64,000 bases of DNA from Dehalococcoidia bacterium (GCA_020432045.1 JAGQHB010000013.1:29345-93344), one strand, 5' to 3'; counted from the first letter of the stretch, positions 23,003 through 32,029 are shown. Program-made: numbers and translations. Notes: generated from the sequence alone by a model not told the origin.

Positions 23003-24907
23003 ATGGCCCGTGCGGTTCTGCTTCTTGCATCCTTTGTCGCCGTATTGGCGGCTGCCTGTGGCGGCGGTGGCTCGAAGGCCACGCCCACGGCATCGCCGGC
23101 CGCATCCGAATCTGCGACAGCGACCGCTACGGCGACACCCACTCCCGAGCCCGAGAAGATTCTCGGCGTCACCGTCACGCCGCTCGTCGCCGGGAGCGAC
23201 ACTCCCTTCCCGAAAGATGTGGCTCTCTACATCGAAAGCGGCTGCTGGGGCTGCGATGCGCCCGCGGCGGCGCTGCAGCGCATCTACCGTGACCCCTCTG
23301 GCGCGCTAAAGACCGAAGACCTCTACCGCCTCCCTGGCGCGACCATCACATCCTCCGAGGTGGATGGGCGCTACATCCGTTCGATCGCGGCTGCGAACAG
23401 CGGCAACGACCTGCTGCTCTCCCTCTGCGAAAGCCCGTACTGCGGTGGCGTCGGCAACATGGCCGAGGGCGCGAAGACGTCGATCCTCCACAGCACCGAT
23501 GGCGGCATCACCTGGACGAACGAAGTCACGCTCCCTGGCGATGTGGTCGTGATTGCGAACCAGGGCGGCAGGGCGCAAACGGATCCGGGCTTCGGCATCA
23601 TCAGCCGGACGTATCGCACCGTCGTGGGCGACACGTACACGTTCGAAATCGTGAGCTATCCCGGCCTCGACCGCGAGCCCTACAACCTCACCGGGCAGGC
23701 CGCGGCCACCACGCGCTTCCTCGTCCCTGCCAACGGCCCGGCCCTGGTCGTCGGCGACGATAGCGTTTCCCTGAACCGCCCGGGCGCCGGGCCTGGCAAC
23801 GCGCCCTGGCCAAACCTTACCAACCTCCCGAAGGGTTCCGGGGTAGTGGATATCCAGTTCCCTGCCAACGGCATCCAGGCCACGTGGCAGTCGGCCGAAG
23901 GCGTCTTGTACACCGGCCTCTCGAGGTCCAGCGACCCATCCAGGCCGCTCACCTTCGACGCGATCTACCGCTGGCCCGATGATGTCCGGCCCACGTTCCT
24001 GCGCTATTCCGGCGGCGGTTTCCTCGCGTCCGGCGAATGGATCCCATCTGCGAGCTGGCCCGGCCTGCGGGCGCAAATACCGATCGTTGTCGATCTCAAG
24101 GCAGCTACCATCCGCCCCATTGCCGAGTTCCGTGAACGCGCGCAGACCGACCGCAACCTCGTCCTCGCCGTGCTCAACGGCCCCTTCGCGCGCGTCATCG
24201 AGGCCGGTAAAGACGACTGCCTGAACGTCCGCGAAGGGCCATCGCTCTCCTCGCCGCCGTTCGCCTGCTACGCCGATGGCACACTCCTCGTCGAACAGGG
24301 CCAGCGCACGGAGGCCGACGGGCACAACTGGTCATATGTAAACACGCCGTCGATGCGGAGCGGCTGGGCGAGTCAGTCGTTCCTCGAAACCTCGGGCTCG
24401 GCCCCCTCGCTCAACTACCACCCGAAGGGCACACGTACCGGCAACCCCGAATATGACACCGTGATCGCCTCCCTCGAATCCGGCGACCTCGAAGCCATCG
24501 CCGCCCTTATCGAATGGCGGAAGGTCGAATGCAAGGCTGGCCCGCCCCAGGGCATCGGCGGACCGCCCCAGTGCCCGGACGGCGTCGCCGACGGCACGCC
24601 GATCGACGTCATCCCCGGAGCCGCTTGCGAGGGCTACTGGCACATCCGCCTCAACGATGGCGGCCGCGCGAACCTCGCCATCGGCACCGCCGACCGCCTG
24701 TACGCCGTCATCAAGAACGATGCAGACAGCTTCTGGCGCGGCTCCGACGCCGGCATCATTTACGTGAACCCGGAACGGCCGGAGTGGGGCAAGGCCATCT
24801 ACCTGGCCAACGGCCGCATCGTCGGTGATTGGAGTGGGTGCGGGACGTCGCCCGCGGAGATCGCGAACCGCGGCGCCTCCGTCATCTTCCCGCCGCCAAA
24901 GCCGTAG
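23003..24907 (+). CDS. Lipoprotein of unknown function, copy 2 (long form with beta-propeller-like and SH3-like parts)
   Basis: The 634-residue paralogue shares the signal peptide, lipobox and Thr/Pro linker of copy 1 and ends in the same domain ('HPKGTRTGNPEYDTVIASLE' near residue 473). Between them about 400 residues are inserted: a BNR-like repeat segment ('ILHSTDGGITWTNEV' near residue 165) typical of sialidase-type propellers, and an SH3-like stretch ('CLNVREGPSLSSPPFACY' near residue 407). It is likely exported and lipid-anchored. A palindromic repeat lies 20 bp after its stop. Confidence 0.75.
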   Translation: MARAVLLLASFVAVLAAACGGGGSKATPTASPAASESATATATATPTPEPEKILGVTVTPLVAGSDTPFPKDVALYIESGCWGCDAPAAALQRIYRDPSGALKTEDLYRLPGATITSSEVDGRYIRSIAAANSGNDLLLSLCESPYCGGVGNMAEGAKTSILHSTDGGITWTNEVTLPGDVVVIANQGGRAQTDPGFGIISRTYRTVVGDTYTFEIVSYPGLDREPYNLTGQAAATTRFLVPANGPALVVGDDSVSLNRPGAGPGNAPWPNLTNLPKGSGVVDIQFPANGIQATWQSAEGVLYTGLSRSSDPSRPLTFDAIYRWPDDVRPTFLRYSGGGFLASGEWIPSASWPGLRAQIPIVVDLKAATIRPIAEFRERAQTDRNLVLAVLNGPFARVIEAGKDDCLNVREGPSLSSPPFACYADGTLLVEQGQRTEADGHNWSYVNTPSMRSGWASQSFLETSGSAPSLNYHPKGTRTGNPEYDTVIASLESGDLEAIAALIEWRKVECKAGPPQGIGGPPQCPDGVADGTPIDVIPGAACEGYWHIRLNDGGRANLAIGTADRLYAVIKNDADSFWRGSDAGIIYVNPERPEWGKAIYLANGRIVGDWSGCGTSPAEIANRGASVIFPPPKP

Positions 24908-24927
24908 CACCCCGGAACGTACGCTTC

Positions 24928-24967
24928 CCCCGTAGCCGCGGCCGCCCCTGGCCACGGGACTCTGAAC
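24928..24967 (+). repeat. Palindromic intergenic repeat, copy 2
   Basis: Matches copy 1 over 40 bases with two differences (GTAGCC and CCACGG). It lies 20 bp after the long lipoprotein gene, in a convergent intergenic region that has nothing else recognisable. Confidence 0.75.
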
Positions 24968-25028
24968 CATGCCCGGCCTGCATGCGATGGACGCAATGCG
25001 CCGCGATCATCGAACGCCCCGGCGTCAC

Positions 25029-25436
25029 CTACCCCAGCAGCAGCTCAAACTCCTCAACCGACGCCTTCTCGGCCGCCACCTGCCCTTCGAGCAACGTGCG
25101 CAACGAGATGTCGTCGCCGGCGTGCTCCAGTGCCTGCGTATACAGCTCCACGGCCCGCCGCTCCATCCCGAGATCGTTCTTCAGCATCGCCATCAGATCC
25201 TGTGTCGGGTCCAGCTTGCCAACCGTTGTCGTCGGCACACCCCCGAGCGCCACGATCTTTGAGCCCACGAGCTGGGCATGCGCCAGCGATTCCGTCGCTT
25301 CGCCCTGGAACATCGTCACAAACCGGGGGCGCTCCAGCCCACGCACCACGAACGTCTGGTACGTGTATTGCAGCACCGCCGTGTATTCGAGCGTGAGGAT
25401 CTCGTTGAGGTCCGCGATGATCTGTTCGTTGTCCAT
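25029..25436 (-). CDS. Ferritin-like (bacterioferritin-type) four-helix protein
   Basis: The 135-residue protein has four helices with metal-type Glu/His: 'NEILTLEYTAVLQY' (helix A), 'GEATESLAHAQLVGS' (helix B, E-x-x-H), 'LGMERRAVELYTQAL' (helix C) and 'AAEKASVEEFELLLG' (helix D). This is the di-iron pattern of bacterioferritin-like proteins, though it is shorter than true bacterioferritin (about 155) and lacks a clear haem Met, so storage versus redox roles are open. ATG 25436 lies 7 nt after TACGAT. It diverges from the DUF302 gene. Confidence 0.78.
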   Translation of the reverse strand: MDNEQIIADLNEILTLEYTAVLQYTYQTFVVRGLERPRFVTMFQGEATESLAHAQLVGSKIVALGGVPTTTVGKLDPTQDLMAMLKNDLGMERRAVELYTQALEHAGDDISLRTLLEGQVAAEKASVEEFELLLG

Positions 25437-25443
25437 GAAACCG

Positions 25444-25449
25444 ATCGTA
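25444..25449 (-). promoter_or_regulatory. -10 box of ferritin-like gene
   Basis: TACGAT on the minus strand 7 nt before ATG 25436. Confidence 0.55.
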
Positions 25450-25561
25450 GGCCACGAACATCAACGGTGCAGGTCGCTGGCCAAACGCACACCGTGTACG
25501 GCCGTTCGGCCGTTTCAGCCCGGAAGGCCCCTGCCCACAATGGGATCACGGAGGTCACACC

Positions 25562-25960
25562 ATGACTGTTGAACAACGCCGCTACGGCATGCGCCGGGAA
25601 CTCGCCATCAGCTACGACCAGGCGGTCGCGAAGACGAAAGACGCGCTCAAAGCACAGGGCTTCGGCGTCCTTACCGAGATCGACATGAAAGCGACGCTCA
25701 AGGCGAAGCTCGACGCCGACCTCGACCCTTACATCATCCTCGGCGCCTGCAATCCGCCACTCGCCCACCGTGCTATCACTGCCGACCCGGAGGTTGGGCT
25801 CCTGCTGCCCTGCAACGTCGTCGTGCGTTCATCAGGCGGCAAGACGATCGTCGAAGCGATGGACCCGGCCGCGGCCATGGGGATCGTCGGCAACCCCGCG
25901 GTCGAAGCTGTCGCAAACGAGGCGAAGGAGCGGCTCGAGAAGGCGCTCGCTGCGCTGTAA
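25562..25960 (+). CDS. DUF302 domain protein
   Basis: The 132-residue protein matches DUF302: 'AVAKTKDALKAQGFGVLTEIDM' near residue 20-41, 'YIILGACNPPLAHRAI' near residue 58 and 'GLLLPCNVVV' near residue 80. The two Cys positions in 'GACNPP' and 'LPCNVV' are family hallmarks; a haem or metal role has been proposed for some relatives but is not established. A GGAGG site precedes the ATG. It faces the end of larC. Confidence 0.88.
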   Translation: MTVEQRRYGMRRELAISYDQAVAKTKDALKAQGFGVLTEIDMKATLKAKLDADLDPYIILGACNPPLAHRAITADPEVGLLLPCNVVVRSSGGKTIVEAMDPAAAMGIVGNPAVEAVANEAKERLEKALAAL

Positions 25961-25968
25961 CTCCGGGT

Positions 25969-27192
25969 CTAACCCTGGCCGAAAAGCGTTTCCGCCTCGC
26001 GTTCGAGCGTCCGTTGGACCTCGATCGCGGGGCGGTCCAGTTTCGCCGCGATTGCGATCACGTCGTCGTACTCGGGCACGGCCTGGAGCCGCCCGTTCCA
26101 TTCGCTCACCTTGAAACGTGACGGTCCAAGGCTCGTCTCCCGCATTTCGACCCGGCGTTCCGCTTCCCAGCGCCGGTAGACGGTCGCGCGCACCCCGATC
26201 GTCGTCGTCTCTTCGATGATCAGGGATGCGATCGGTGGCTCCTGCTCGGGCCGCACGAGAGCGCAGAGCTTTGTCGCCGCACGCCCCTTCTTCATCGCGA
26301 TTGGTTCGAGCCACGCGTCCAGCGCGCCCGCCTCCAGCAGCCGGTCACGGGCGTGCGCCAGCAGCGCAGCACTCATGTCATCGATGTTGGCCTCCAGCAG
26401 GATAAGCGGACGCAACCCTCCGGGAGCGGACGGCATCGGATCTGGCATGTCCAGGGGCGCCGGCTCGAACACGAGGCGCTCGCCGATAAAGATCCGCAAC
26501 GCGTTCGGCCGTCCCGGGGGATCCATGGTCCCTGCGCCCGCGCCGTGAATCATTGGACGGATCGTGGCCGGTCCTGGGTGCGCGACTGCCGCCAGGATCG
26601 CGGCGCCCGTTGGTGTCACCAGTTCATGCCCTGCTTCGACAAAACGCATCGCAAACCCGGCGCGCTCGAGGATGTGCGCCGCGGCCGGTCCGGGTGCGGC
26701 TGGCAGCGTCCCGTGCACCGACTTCGTGATCGTCCCCGAACCCACCGTGACGACGGGGCAGGCAGCGTCAGTAACACCGAGTGACTCCAGCGCCAACATC
26801 GAGCCGACAAGGTCGATCATCGCATCGACGCCGCCCGCCTCGTGCAGGTGCACCTCCTGCCCGCCGTGTGCCAGCCACTCGCCCACTTCCAGCGCCGCGA
26901 TCGCCTTCAGCGCCCGTTCCGTCACGCGGTCCGGCAACTCGGCGGCGCGCACCATCTGGCGCATCGCCTCGGGCTGGTACGTCTCTTCACGCGCCACCGA
27001 AACACTGAGATGCAGCGCTCGCATCCCTCCGCGCACAACCTCTTCGGCGGTGAGTTCAAAAGCGGGGATGCCCAGCCGTGCCAATCCGTACTTTATGTCT
27101 GCCAGCGAAGCGCCCGCATCCAGCAGCGCTGCCAGCGTCATGTCGCCCGCGATCCCCGAAAAGCAGTCGAAAACGGCGACACGGCCGCTCAT
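25969..27192 (-). CDS. larC: LarC, nickel-pincer cofactor nickel insertase
   Basis: The 407-residue protein starts 'VAVFDCFSGIAGDMTLAAL', the hallmark of LarC, and continues with 'EVHLHEAGGVDAMIDLVGS' and a C-terminal half with 'LILLEANIDDMS' and 'TTTIGVRATVYRRWEAERR'. LarC inserts nickel, with CTP, into the pyridinium bisthiocarboxylate cofactor of lactate racemase-type enzymes. Here it is one uninterrupted frame, unlike lactobacilli where a frameshift joins two parts. Its ATG overlaps the larB stop (ATGA), so translation is coupled. Confidence 0.93.
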   Translation of the reverse strand: MSGRVAVFDCFSGIAGDMTLAALLDAGASLADIKYGLARLGIPAFELTAEEVVRGGMRALHLSVSVAREETYQPEAMRQMVRAAELPDRVTERALKAIAALEVGEWLAHGGQEVHLHEAGGVDAMIDLVGSMLALESLGVTDAACPVVTVGSGTITKSVHGTLPAAPGPAAAHILERAGFAMRFVEAGHELVTPTGAAILAAVAHPGPATIRPMIHGAGAGTMDPPGRPNALRIFIGERLVFEPAPLDMPDPMPSAPGGLRPLILLEANIDDMSAALLAHARDRLLEAGALDAWLEPIAMKKGRAATKLCALVRPEQEPPIASLIIEETTTIGVRATVYRRWEAERRVEMRETSLGPSRFKVSEWNGRLQAVPEYDDVIAIAAKLDRPAIEVQRTLEREAETLFGQG

Positions 27193-27962
27193 CGCTCGCC
27201 CTCGCCCGGTTCGACCGCCAGCCGGTTGATCGCCGCGGCCATGTACCCGGCGCCGAACCCGTTATCGATGTTTACGACGGTGACCCCGGCCGCGCACGTG
27301 TTCAGCATCCCCAGCAACGCTGCCAGCCCGCCGAACGCCGCCCCGTAGCCGACCGACGTGGGCACAGCGATCACCGGGTTCGCCACCAGCCCACCGACCA
27401 CGCTCGGCAACGCCCCTTCCATGCCCGCAACGACGACGAGCACATTCGCCTTACGCAACGCCTCCACTTCGGCAGCCACGCGATGCAACCCGGCCACGCC
27501 GACATCGTAGATGCGATGTACCCGTGCTCCGGCAAGTTCCGCCGTCAGCGCCGCCTCTTCGGCCACCGGGATATCCGCCGTCCCCGCCGAAACGACGGTG
27601 ACATTTCCGCGCCGGGACCGGGGGTGCAGGTCCATCCACGCGACCCTCGCATCCGCATCCAGGCGAATCCCCGGGATCGCCTCGGTCAGGGCCGATGCAT
27701 GCGCCAGTTCCACCCGCGTGACCAGCACTCGGCCCGCACGCTCCAGTACTTCCCGCGCGATCGCCGCTGCCTGCGCGGGCGTCTTCCCCATCGCCAGCAC
27801 CACTTCCGGCAATCCATCGCGCAACGCCCGATGGTGGTCGACCCTGGCAAAGGCGCCCAGCGCCTCGAACGGCTCCCGTGCCACGCGTTCGAGTGCATCT
27901 CCGGGCGCAACCTCGCCGGCAGCCACCTGTGCGAGCAGATCAGAAAGCGCCTCGCGGTCCAT
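27189..27962 (-). CDS. larB: LarB, nickel-pincer cofactor carboxylase
   Basis: The 257-residue protein has a short N-terminal helical part and a PurE-like AIR-carboxylase domain: 'VTVVSAGTADIPVAEEA', 'IYDVGVAGLHR', 'VVVAGMEGALPSVVGGL' and 'AVPTSVGYGAAFGG' with the final 'NIDNGFGAGYMAA'. LarB carboxylates and hydrolyses nicotinic acid adenine dinucleotide in the first step of the cofactor pathway. ATG 27962 has TAGACT 7 nt upstream. LarE, the sulfur-transfer enzyme, is not in the window. Confidence 0.93.
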   Translation of the reverse strand: MDREALSDLLAQVAAGEVAPGDALERVAREPFEALGAFARVDHHRALRDGLPEVVLAMGKTPAQAAAIAREVLERAGRVLVTRVELAHASALTEAIPGIRLDADARVAWMDLHPRSRRGNVTVVSAGTADIPVAEEAALTAELAGARVHRIYDVGVAGLHRVAAEVEALRKANVLVVVAGMEGALPSVVGGLVANPVIAVPTSVGYGAAFGGLAALLGMLNTCAAGVTVVNIDNGFGAGYMAAAINRLAVEPGEGER

Positions 27963-27969
27963 GAAGAAG

Positions 27970-27975
27970 AGTCTA
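27970..27975 (-). promoter_or_regulatory. -10 box of larBC operon
   Basis: TAGACT on the minus strand 7 nt before ATG 27962; supports starting LarB at this ATG and not nine codons upstream. Confidence 0.55.
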
Positions 27976-28019
27976 CCGCCGCTTTGCACGAGGCGCGGGC
28001 CTGCCGGACGCTAGAGTCC

Positions 28020-28979
28020 ATGGCGCTCTCTCGTCGCAGGTTCCTCGTGCTCGCTCCCGCTTCGGTGGCCGCGCTGCTGGCGGCGTGCTCGGGGAGCAAG
28101 CCCACCCAGGTCGTGGTGAAGTCCGCGCCGCCGCTGCAGGGCACGCCCACGCCCACGCAGGACACCTCCGAACCCATCCCACCGCCCGAGATCGACCTCT
28201 CGGAGGACACGATCCCACAGGCCGGCACGGCCCTCCTCTCGCTGGTCGGCCAGGTCACCGGCGGCCAGGTGAAGCTGTTGGACCGCGTCTACCCGCTCAC
28301 CCAGGGCAGCCGCAGCATTTACGCATTCATCGGCATCGACGCGGAGGACCCTCCCGGCGACCACCGTATGGATGTCGAATTCATCCTCGAAAACGGGTCA
28401 CGCGGCGTCCTCCAGGAGCAGGTCACGATCATCCATACCCAGTGGCCGATTGACGCCGTCACTCTCCCCACCGCCTTCCTCGCGCAGCTCCTGGACCCGG
28501 CGACCACCGGCCGGGAAGAAGGCTTCCTCAAGACCATTTACTCCGTCTACACCCCGCAGAAGCTCTGGAAGAGCGAGGAGGCGTGGCGGTTGCCCGTGAA
28601 CGGCATCCTCACTACCCGCTTCGGCGAAGTCCGCTCGTATAACGGCTCCGAACCATCCGGCCATCACTCGGGCACGGATATCGGCGCCGATGCCGGCGAC
28701 CCTGTGCTGGCGACCAACTCCGGCCGTGTCGCCATGGCGCGCCAACTCGAACTGCGCGGCAACATGGTGATCATCGATCACGGTGGCGGCCTCTTCTCCG
28801 GCTACGCGCACATGCGCTCGTTTTCTGTCGCCGAAGGTCAGATGGTTGCCGCCGGCGAGACCGTCGGCGAAGTCGGCACATCGGGCCTCTCCACCGGCGC
28901 GCACCTGCACTGGGAGATGTCCGCCGGTGGCGTCCTCGTCGATGCCCTTCGCTTCACGGATGGCTCGAACGGCTTTTAG
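28020..28979 (+). CDS. M23 family metallopeptidase lipoprotein
   Basis: The 319-residue protein has a Tat-like N-terminus ('LSRRRFLVLAPASVAALLAACSG') in which the hydrophobic stretch ends in a lipobox Cys near residue 22, a Pro-rich linker, a middle beta domain, and an M23 peptidase domain: 'GHHSGTDIGADAGDPVLA' (H...D zinc ligands near residue 218) and 'GAHLHWEM' (HxH near residue 301). LysM is absent. Such enzymes cut peptidoglycan cross-links or act as activators of other hydrolases. It diverges from larB with 57 bp between. Confidence 0.87.
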   Translation: MALSRRRFLVLAPASVAALLAACSGSKPTQVVVKSAPPLQGTPTPTQDTSEPIPPPEIDLSEDTIPQAGTALLSLVGQVTGGQVKLLDRVYPLTQGSRSIYAFIGIDAEDPPGDHRMDVEFILENGSRGVLQEQVTIIHTQWPIDAVTLPTAFLAQLLDPATTGREEGFLKTIYSVYTPQKLWKSEEAWRLPVNGILTTRFGEVRSYNGSEPSGHHSGTDIGADAGDPVLATNSGRVAMARQLELRGNMVIIDHGGGLFSGYAHMRSFSVAEGQMVAAGETVGEVGTSGLSTGAHLHWEMSAGGVLVDALRFTDGSNGF

Positions 28980-28991
28980 CCGGGCAAACCC

Positions 28992-29450
28992 TTACGCCAC
29001 CTCGAACAGGAACTCGACCTCCACCGGTACGCCCGCGGGCAGCTCCGCCATGCCCACAGCGGCACGGGCGTGCTTCCCCCTGTCCCCAAACACATCCAAC
29101 AGGAGCTTTGACGCCCCGTTTATCACCTGGGGGTGCTGCACGAATCCAGGCGCACTTGCGACGAAGCCACCAACGCGCACCGCCTGCACCACCCGGTCCA
29201 GCGTCCCAAGGTGGTTCCGGACAATCGCCAGCGCGTTCAGCGTGCACAACGCCGCCAGTTCCGCACCCTGTTCGACGCTGATCCCGGCGCCGCACTTGCC
29301 GATTGCGACCGGCTTCCCATCGCGCTGCGGGATTTGCCCGGCGATGAACAGCAGGTTGCCGCTCCGCACACAGGGCGAGTAGAGCCCCGCCGAGCCGGGC
29401 GGTGGCGGCAATTCGATTCCCAGTTCTTTCAGCTTCGCTTCGGCACTCAT
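28992..29450 (-). CDS. RidA family protein (YjgF type)
   Basis: The 152-residue protein matches the longer RidA subfamily: 'GNLLFIAGQIPQRDGKPV', 'CTLNALAIVRNHLGTLDRV' and 'HARAAVGMAELPAGVPVEVE' with the Arg that deaminates enamine/imine intermediates. RidA proteins protect PLP enzymes from reactive 2-aminoacrylate-type products. Its ATG overlaps the parB stop, so it is the last gene of the par operon here, an unusual but translationally coupled position. Confidence 0.85.
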   Translation of the reverse strand: MSAEAKLKELGIELPPPPGSAGLYSPCVRSGNLLFIAGQIPQRDGKPVAIGKCGAGISVEQGAELAALCTLNALAIVRNHLGTLDRVVQAVRVGGFVASAPGFVQHPQVINGASKLLLDVFGDRGKHARAAVGMAELPAGVPVEVEFLFEVA

Positions 29451-30376
29451 CGTTCGTCATCCTCCTCGCCGAGAATCCGGGCAATCACGCCTTCGAACTC
29501 CTCGCCGCTGTAACAGTCGATCGTAATTCTGGCTCCCTGCCGCTGTGGCGTCACACTCACTCTTGTGCTGAGCGCCCGGCGCAGACGGCCCTCGACATCA
29601 GCGTACACAGCATCGCGCCGCGCCGTCCGGCCCGCGGTCCCGGCCGGCTGTCCCGCGGCGGGCTCTGCAGCCGCAACCGCCTTGCGCACGAACGCCTCGG
29701 TGTCGCGCACACTCAGCTTTCGCCGCACCACCTCGCGCCACAGATCGAGCCTGGCCTTGCCGGCCTCCATGCCGAGCAGCGCGCGGGCATGTCCTTCGGT
29801 CACCTCCCCGGCGACCAGGCTGCGGCGAATCTCCGGTTCGAGGGCGAGCAGCCGCAGTGAGTTCGCCACCGCCGTCCGGCTTTTGCCCACACGCCGCGAC
29901 GCTTCCTCCTGGGTCAGCCCGTACTCATCGATCAGCCGCCGGTAGGCGAGGGCCTCTTCAATCGCATTCAGGTCCGACCGCTGGATATTCTCGATCAGCG
30001 CTAGCTCCAGCAGCTTCCCCGAATCAGCCTCGCGGAACACCACGGGCACCGTCGCCAGCCCCGCCAGCCGTGCAGCCTGCAACCGGCGTTCGCCCGCGAT
30101 CAGACGGATGCCGCCCGCTTCATCGCGCGAGACGATGAGCGGTTGGATGATGCCGTGTTCCCGGATCGAATCCGCAAGCTCTCGCAATTGCACGGGCTCG
30201 AAGTGGGTCCTCGGCTGCTCCGGGTTCGGTGCAACAAGGTCGATGTCGAGTTCAATCGGTCCGCGCGATGCGGGTGCGGGTGCTCCGGCCGGGTCCGCAC
30301 CGGCCAGGGGAGCGCCTGAACCCGGCGAAATGAGCGCGTCGAGCCCGCGGCCGAGCCCACGGCGTGGTTGCGTCAT
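29447..30376 (-). CDS. parB: Chromosome partitioning protein ParB
   Basis: The 309-residue ParB has 'RRGLGRGLDALI' at the N-terminus, 'PNPEQPRTHFE' and the CTP-binding 'GERRLQAARLAG', then 'IENIQRSDLNAIEEALAYR' and the parS-reading HTH 'GLTQEEASRRVGKSRTAVA', and a C-terminal dimerisation part. ParB loads on parS DNA, slides as a CTP clamp and works with ParA to segregate the origin. Two parS sites lie 4.7 kb away at 35114 and 35163. ATG 30376 is preceded by GAGAGGGGA. A longer in-frame extension upstream is rejected since it overlaps parA and is non-homologous. Confidence 0.95.
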   Translation of the reverse strand: MTQPRRGLGRGLDALISPGSGAPLAGADPAGAPAPASRGPIELDIDLVAPNPEQPRTHFEPVQLRELADSIREHGIIQPLIVSRDEAGGIRLIAGERRLQAARLAGLATVPVVFREADSGKLLELALIENIQRSDLNAIEEALAYRRLIDEYGLTQEEASRRVGKSRTAVANSLRLLALEPEIRRSLVAGEVTEGHARALLGMEAGKARLDLWREVVRRKLSVRDTEAFVRKAVAAAEPAAGQPAGTAGRTARRDAVYADVEGRLRRALSTRVSVTPQRQGARITIDCYSGEEFEGVIARILGEEDDER

Positions 30377-30416
30377 CGCTCGTCCCCTCTCGCGCACCAC
30401 CAGTATCGCCTGCTGG

Positions 30417-31187
30417 TCACACCGGCACACCGGCGCGAGCCAGTATTTCGCGCCCAAGCGCATCATAGGCTGCGGCAGCCCGCCCGTTGGGCTCATACCG
30501 GAAGATGGACTGCCCGTAGCTCGGCGCCTCGCTCAACCGGACCGCACGAGGGATCACGGTCTCGAACGCGGTCTCTTCGAAATGCGACCGCACCTCGTCT
30601 ACCACCTGCTGCGACAGCCGCGTGCGGCTGTCGAACATCGTCAGGACAACGCCGAAGATCCGCATTGCCGGGTTCAGGTTCTTGCGCACCAGCTCCAGCG
30701 TCTCGCTCACGTGGCTGAGCCCTTCCAGCGCCATGTACTCGCACTGCACCGGGATAATCACGCTATCGGCTGCTGTCAATGCATTGATCGTGATCAGGCC
30801 GAGCGATGGCGGGCAGTCGATCAGCATCCAGTCGAATCGCTCCCGGCCTGGCTCCAGCCCGATGGCCAGCCGCCGTTCGCGCGCCATCATCCCGACGAGT
30901 TCCACCTCGGCGCCGGCGAGGGCCGGTCCCGCGGGCACGACCCAGAAGCCTTCTTCCTCCGCTTCAGCGATGCATTCGGCCAACGGTGCATCGCCGCGCA
31001 GCAGTTCATAAGCGCCCGACCCGCCGGGGGCGACACCCGAAGCGCTCGTCGCATTGCCCTGCGGATCGAGATCCACAAGGCAGACTCGCTGCCCGTGCTT
31101 CGCCAATGCCGCCGCGACGTTCACCGCGGTCGTGGTCTTTCCCACTCCGCCCTTCTGGTTCACAAACGCCACGATCCGCGCAGCCAT
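30417..31187 (-). CDS. parA: Chromosome partitioning ATPase ParA/Soj
   Basis: The 256-residue ATPase has the deviant Walker A 'NQKGGVGKTTTAVN' at residue 10, 'CLVDLDPQGNAT' (Walker A') near residue 35 and 'MLIDCPPSLGL' (Walker B) near residue 120. It forms ATP-dependent gradients that move ParB-parS complexes. Its ATG shares one base with the stop of the PfkB-type kinase gene (TGATG), so it is coupled to it. There is no membrane-targeting MinD-type tail. Confidence 0.96.
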   Translation of the reverse strand: MAARIVAFVNQKGGVGKTTTAVNVAAALAKHGQRVCLVDLDPQGNATSASGVAPGGSGAYELLRGDAPLAECIAEAEEEGFWVVPAGPALAGAEVELVGMMARERRLAIGLEPGRERFDWMLIDCPPSLGLITINALTAADSVIIPVQCEYMALEGLSHVSETLELVRKNLNPAMRIFGVVLTMFDSRTRLSQQVVDEVRSHFEETAFETVIPRAVRLSEAPSYGQSIFRYEPNGRAAAAYDALGREILARAGVPV

Positions 31188-32014
31188 CAGGCAGCCACCT
31201 TCGCCAGCCGCTCTTCGATTGCAGCGCGGCTCGGGATACCGGAAATGCCCGCACCTTCCACGGCGAGCGCCCCCGCGGCAAGTGCAAACGAAAACGCGGC
31301 GTCTCCATCCTGCATCTCCGCGAAACGGACCGCATACGCCATCGCAAAACAGTCTCCTGCGCCCGTCGGGTCCACCGGAGTTGCCAGGACCGCGGGCCGC
31401 TCTTCCTTCGAAGTCCCGAAATAGCGGGCAGCGCCAGATGGGCCGTGCGTCACCAGGGCAATCGCCCCGGCCGCGGCGATCCGGCGAGCCAGCCCATCTG
31501 CATCAGCCGTGTCCTCATCGCTGAAAAAACAGAACGCGCCCGGTTCCACAAAACTCTGCACAGCCTGCCACGCTCCCGGGCGGTGGACGACCCTGCCGTT
31601 CGCACCCGTCGCCCGCAACAGCCCTTGAAGGCTTACAGCACGAACCCGGGCATCGATCTGGGGCCATTGCCCTATCTCGTGATACGCGGGCGCGAGGAAT
31701 AGGACATCACACGGGGCAATGCGCTCATACAGCCCGGAAGGGAGAGCCGTCCCCTCGGCGAGGAGCAGCTGCGTGCGAGCACCCGCCGAGTCGTAGCGGT
31801 TCGCATACCGTGGCAACGAATCGACCATGGCGCTCACCACGCACAGTCCCCGCAACACCTCTTCCGGATACCCGCGCTCCATGCCGGTCACCAGCGTTAC
31901 ATCTACGCCAAGCGCCGCCGCACACCGGGCCGCATAAAGCGAAGGCCCGCCTGGGAGCCATCCGCCTTCGGCTGTCCGGTCCAACACCACGTTGCCGGCA
32001 ACGACGACGTGCGT
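31187..32014 (-). CDS. PfkB-family sugar/nucleoside kinase with probable non-AUG start
   Basis: The protein has the PfkB signature near its C-terminus, 'DPTGAGDCFAMAYAVRF', with the catalytic Asp, and an N-terminal strand 'VVVAGNVVLDRTAEGG' followed by 'LPGGPSLYAARCAAALG'. The first ATG/GTG codon (GTG 31990) would cut into that strand. Upstream, after the in-frame khpB stop at 32030, an AAGGAGG site (32023-32029) precedes ACG 32014 by 8 nt, so an ACG start giving 275 residues is proposed. If wrong, the gene starts at 31990 (267 residues). Sitting between khpB and parA is not the usual place for such a kinase. Confidence 0.75.
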   Translation of the reverse strand, partial: THVVVAGNVVLDRTAEGGWLPGGPSLYAARCAAALGVDVTLVTGMERGYPEEVLRGLCVVSAMVDSLPRYANRYDSAGARTQLLLAEGTALPSGLYERIAPCDVLFLAPAYHEIGQWPQIDARVRAVSLQGLLRATGANGRVVHRPGAWQAVQSFVEPGAFCFFSDEDTADADGLARRIAAAGAIALVTHGPSGAARYFGTSKEERPAVLATPVDPTGAGDCFAMAYAVRFAEMQDGDAAFSFALAAGALAVEGAGISGIPSRAAIEERLAKVAA

Positions 32015-32029
32015 GGCGACGCCCTCCTT

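Noticed and set aside
27963..28019. Leaderless promoter for the M23 peptidase gene
   Set aside because: TAGAGT lies only 2 nt before ATG 28020, too close to fit the spacing seen elsewhere.
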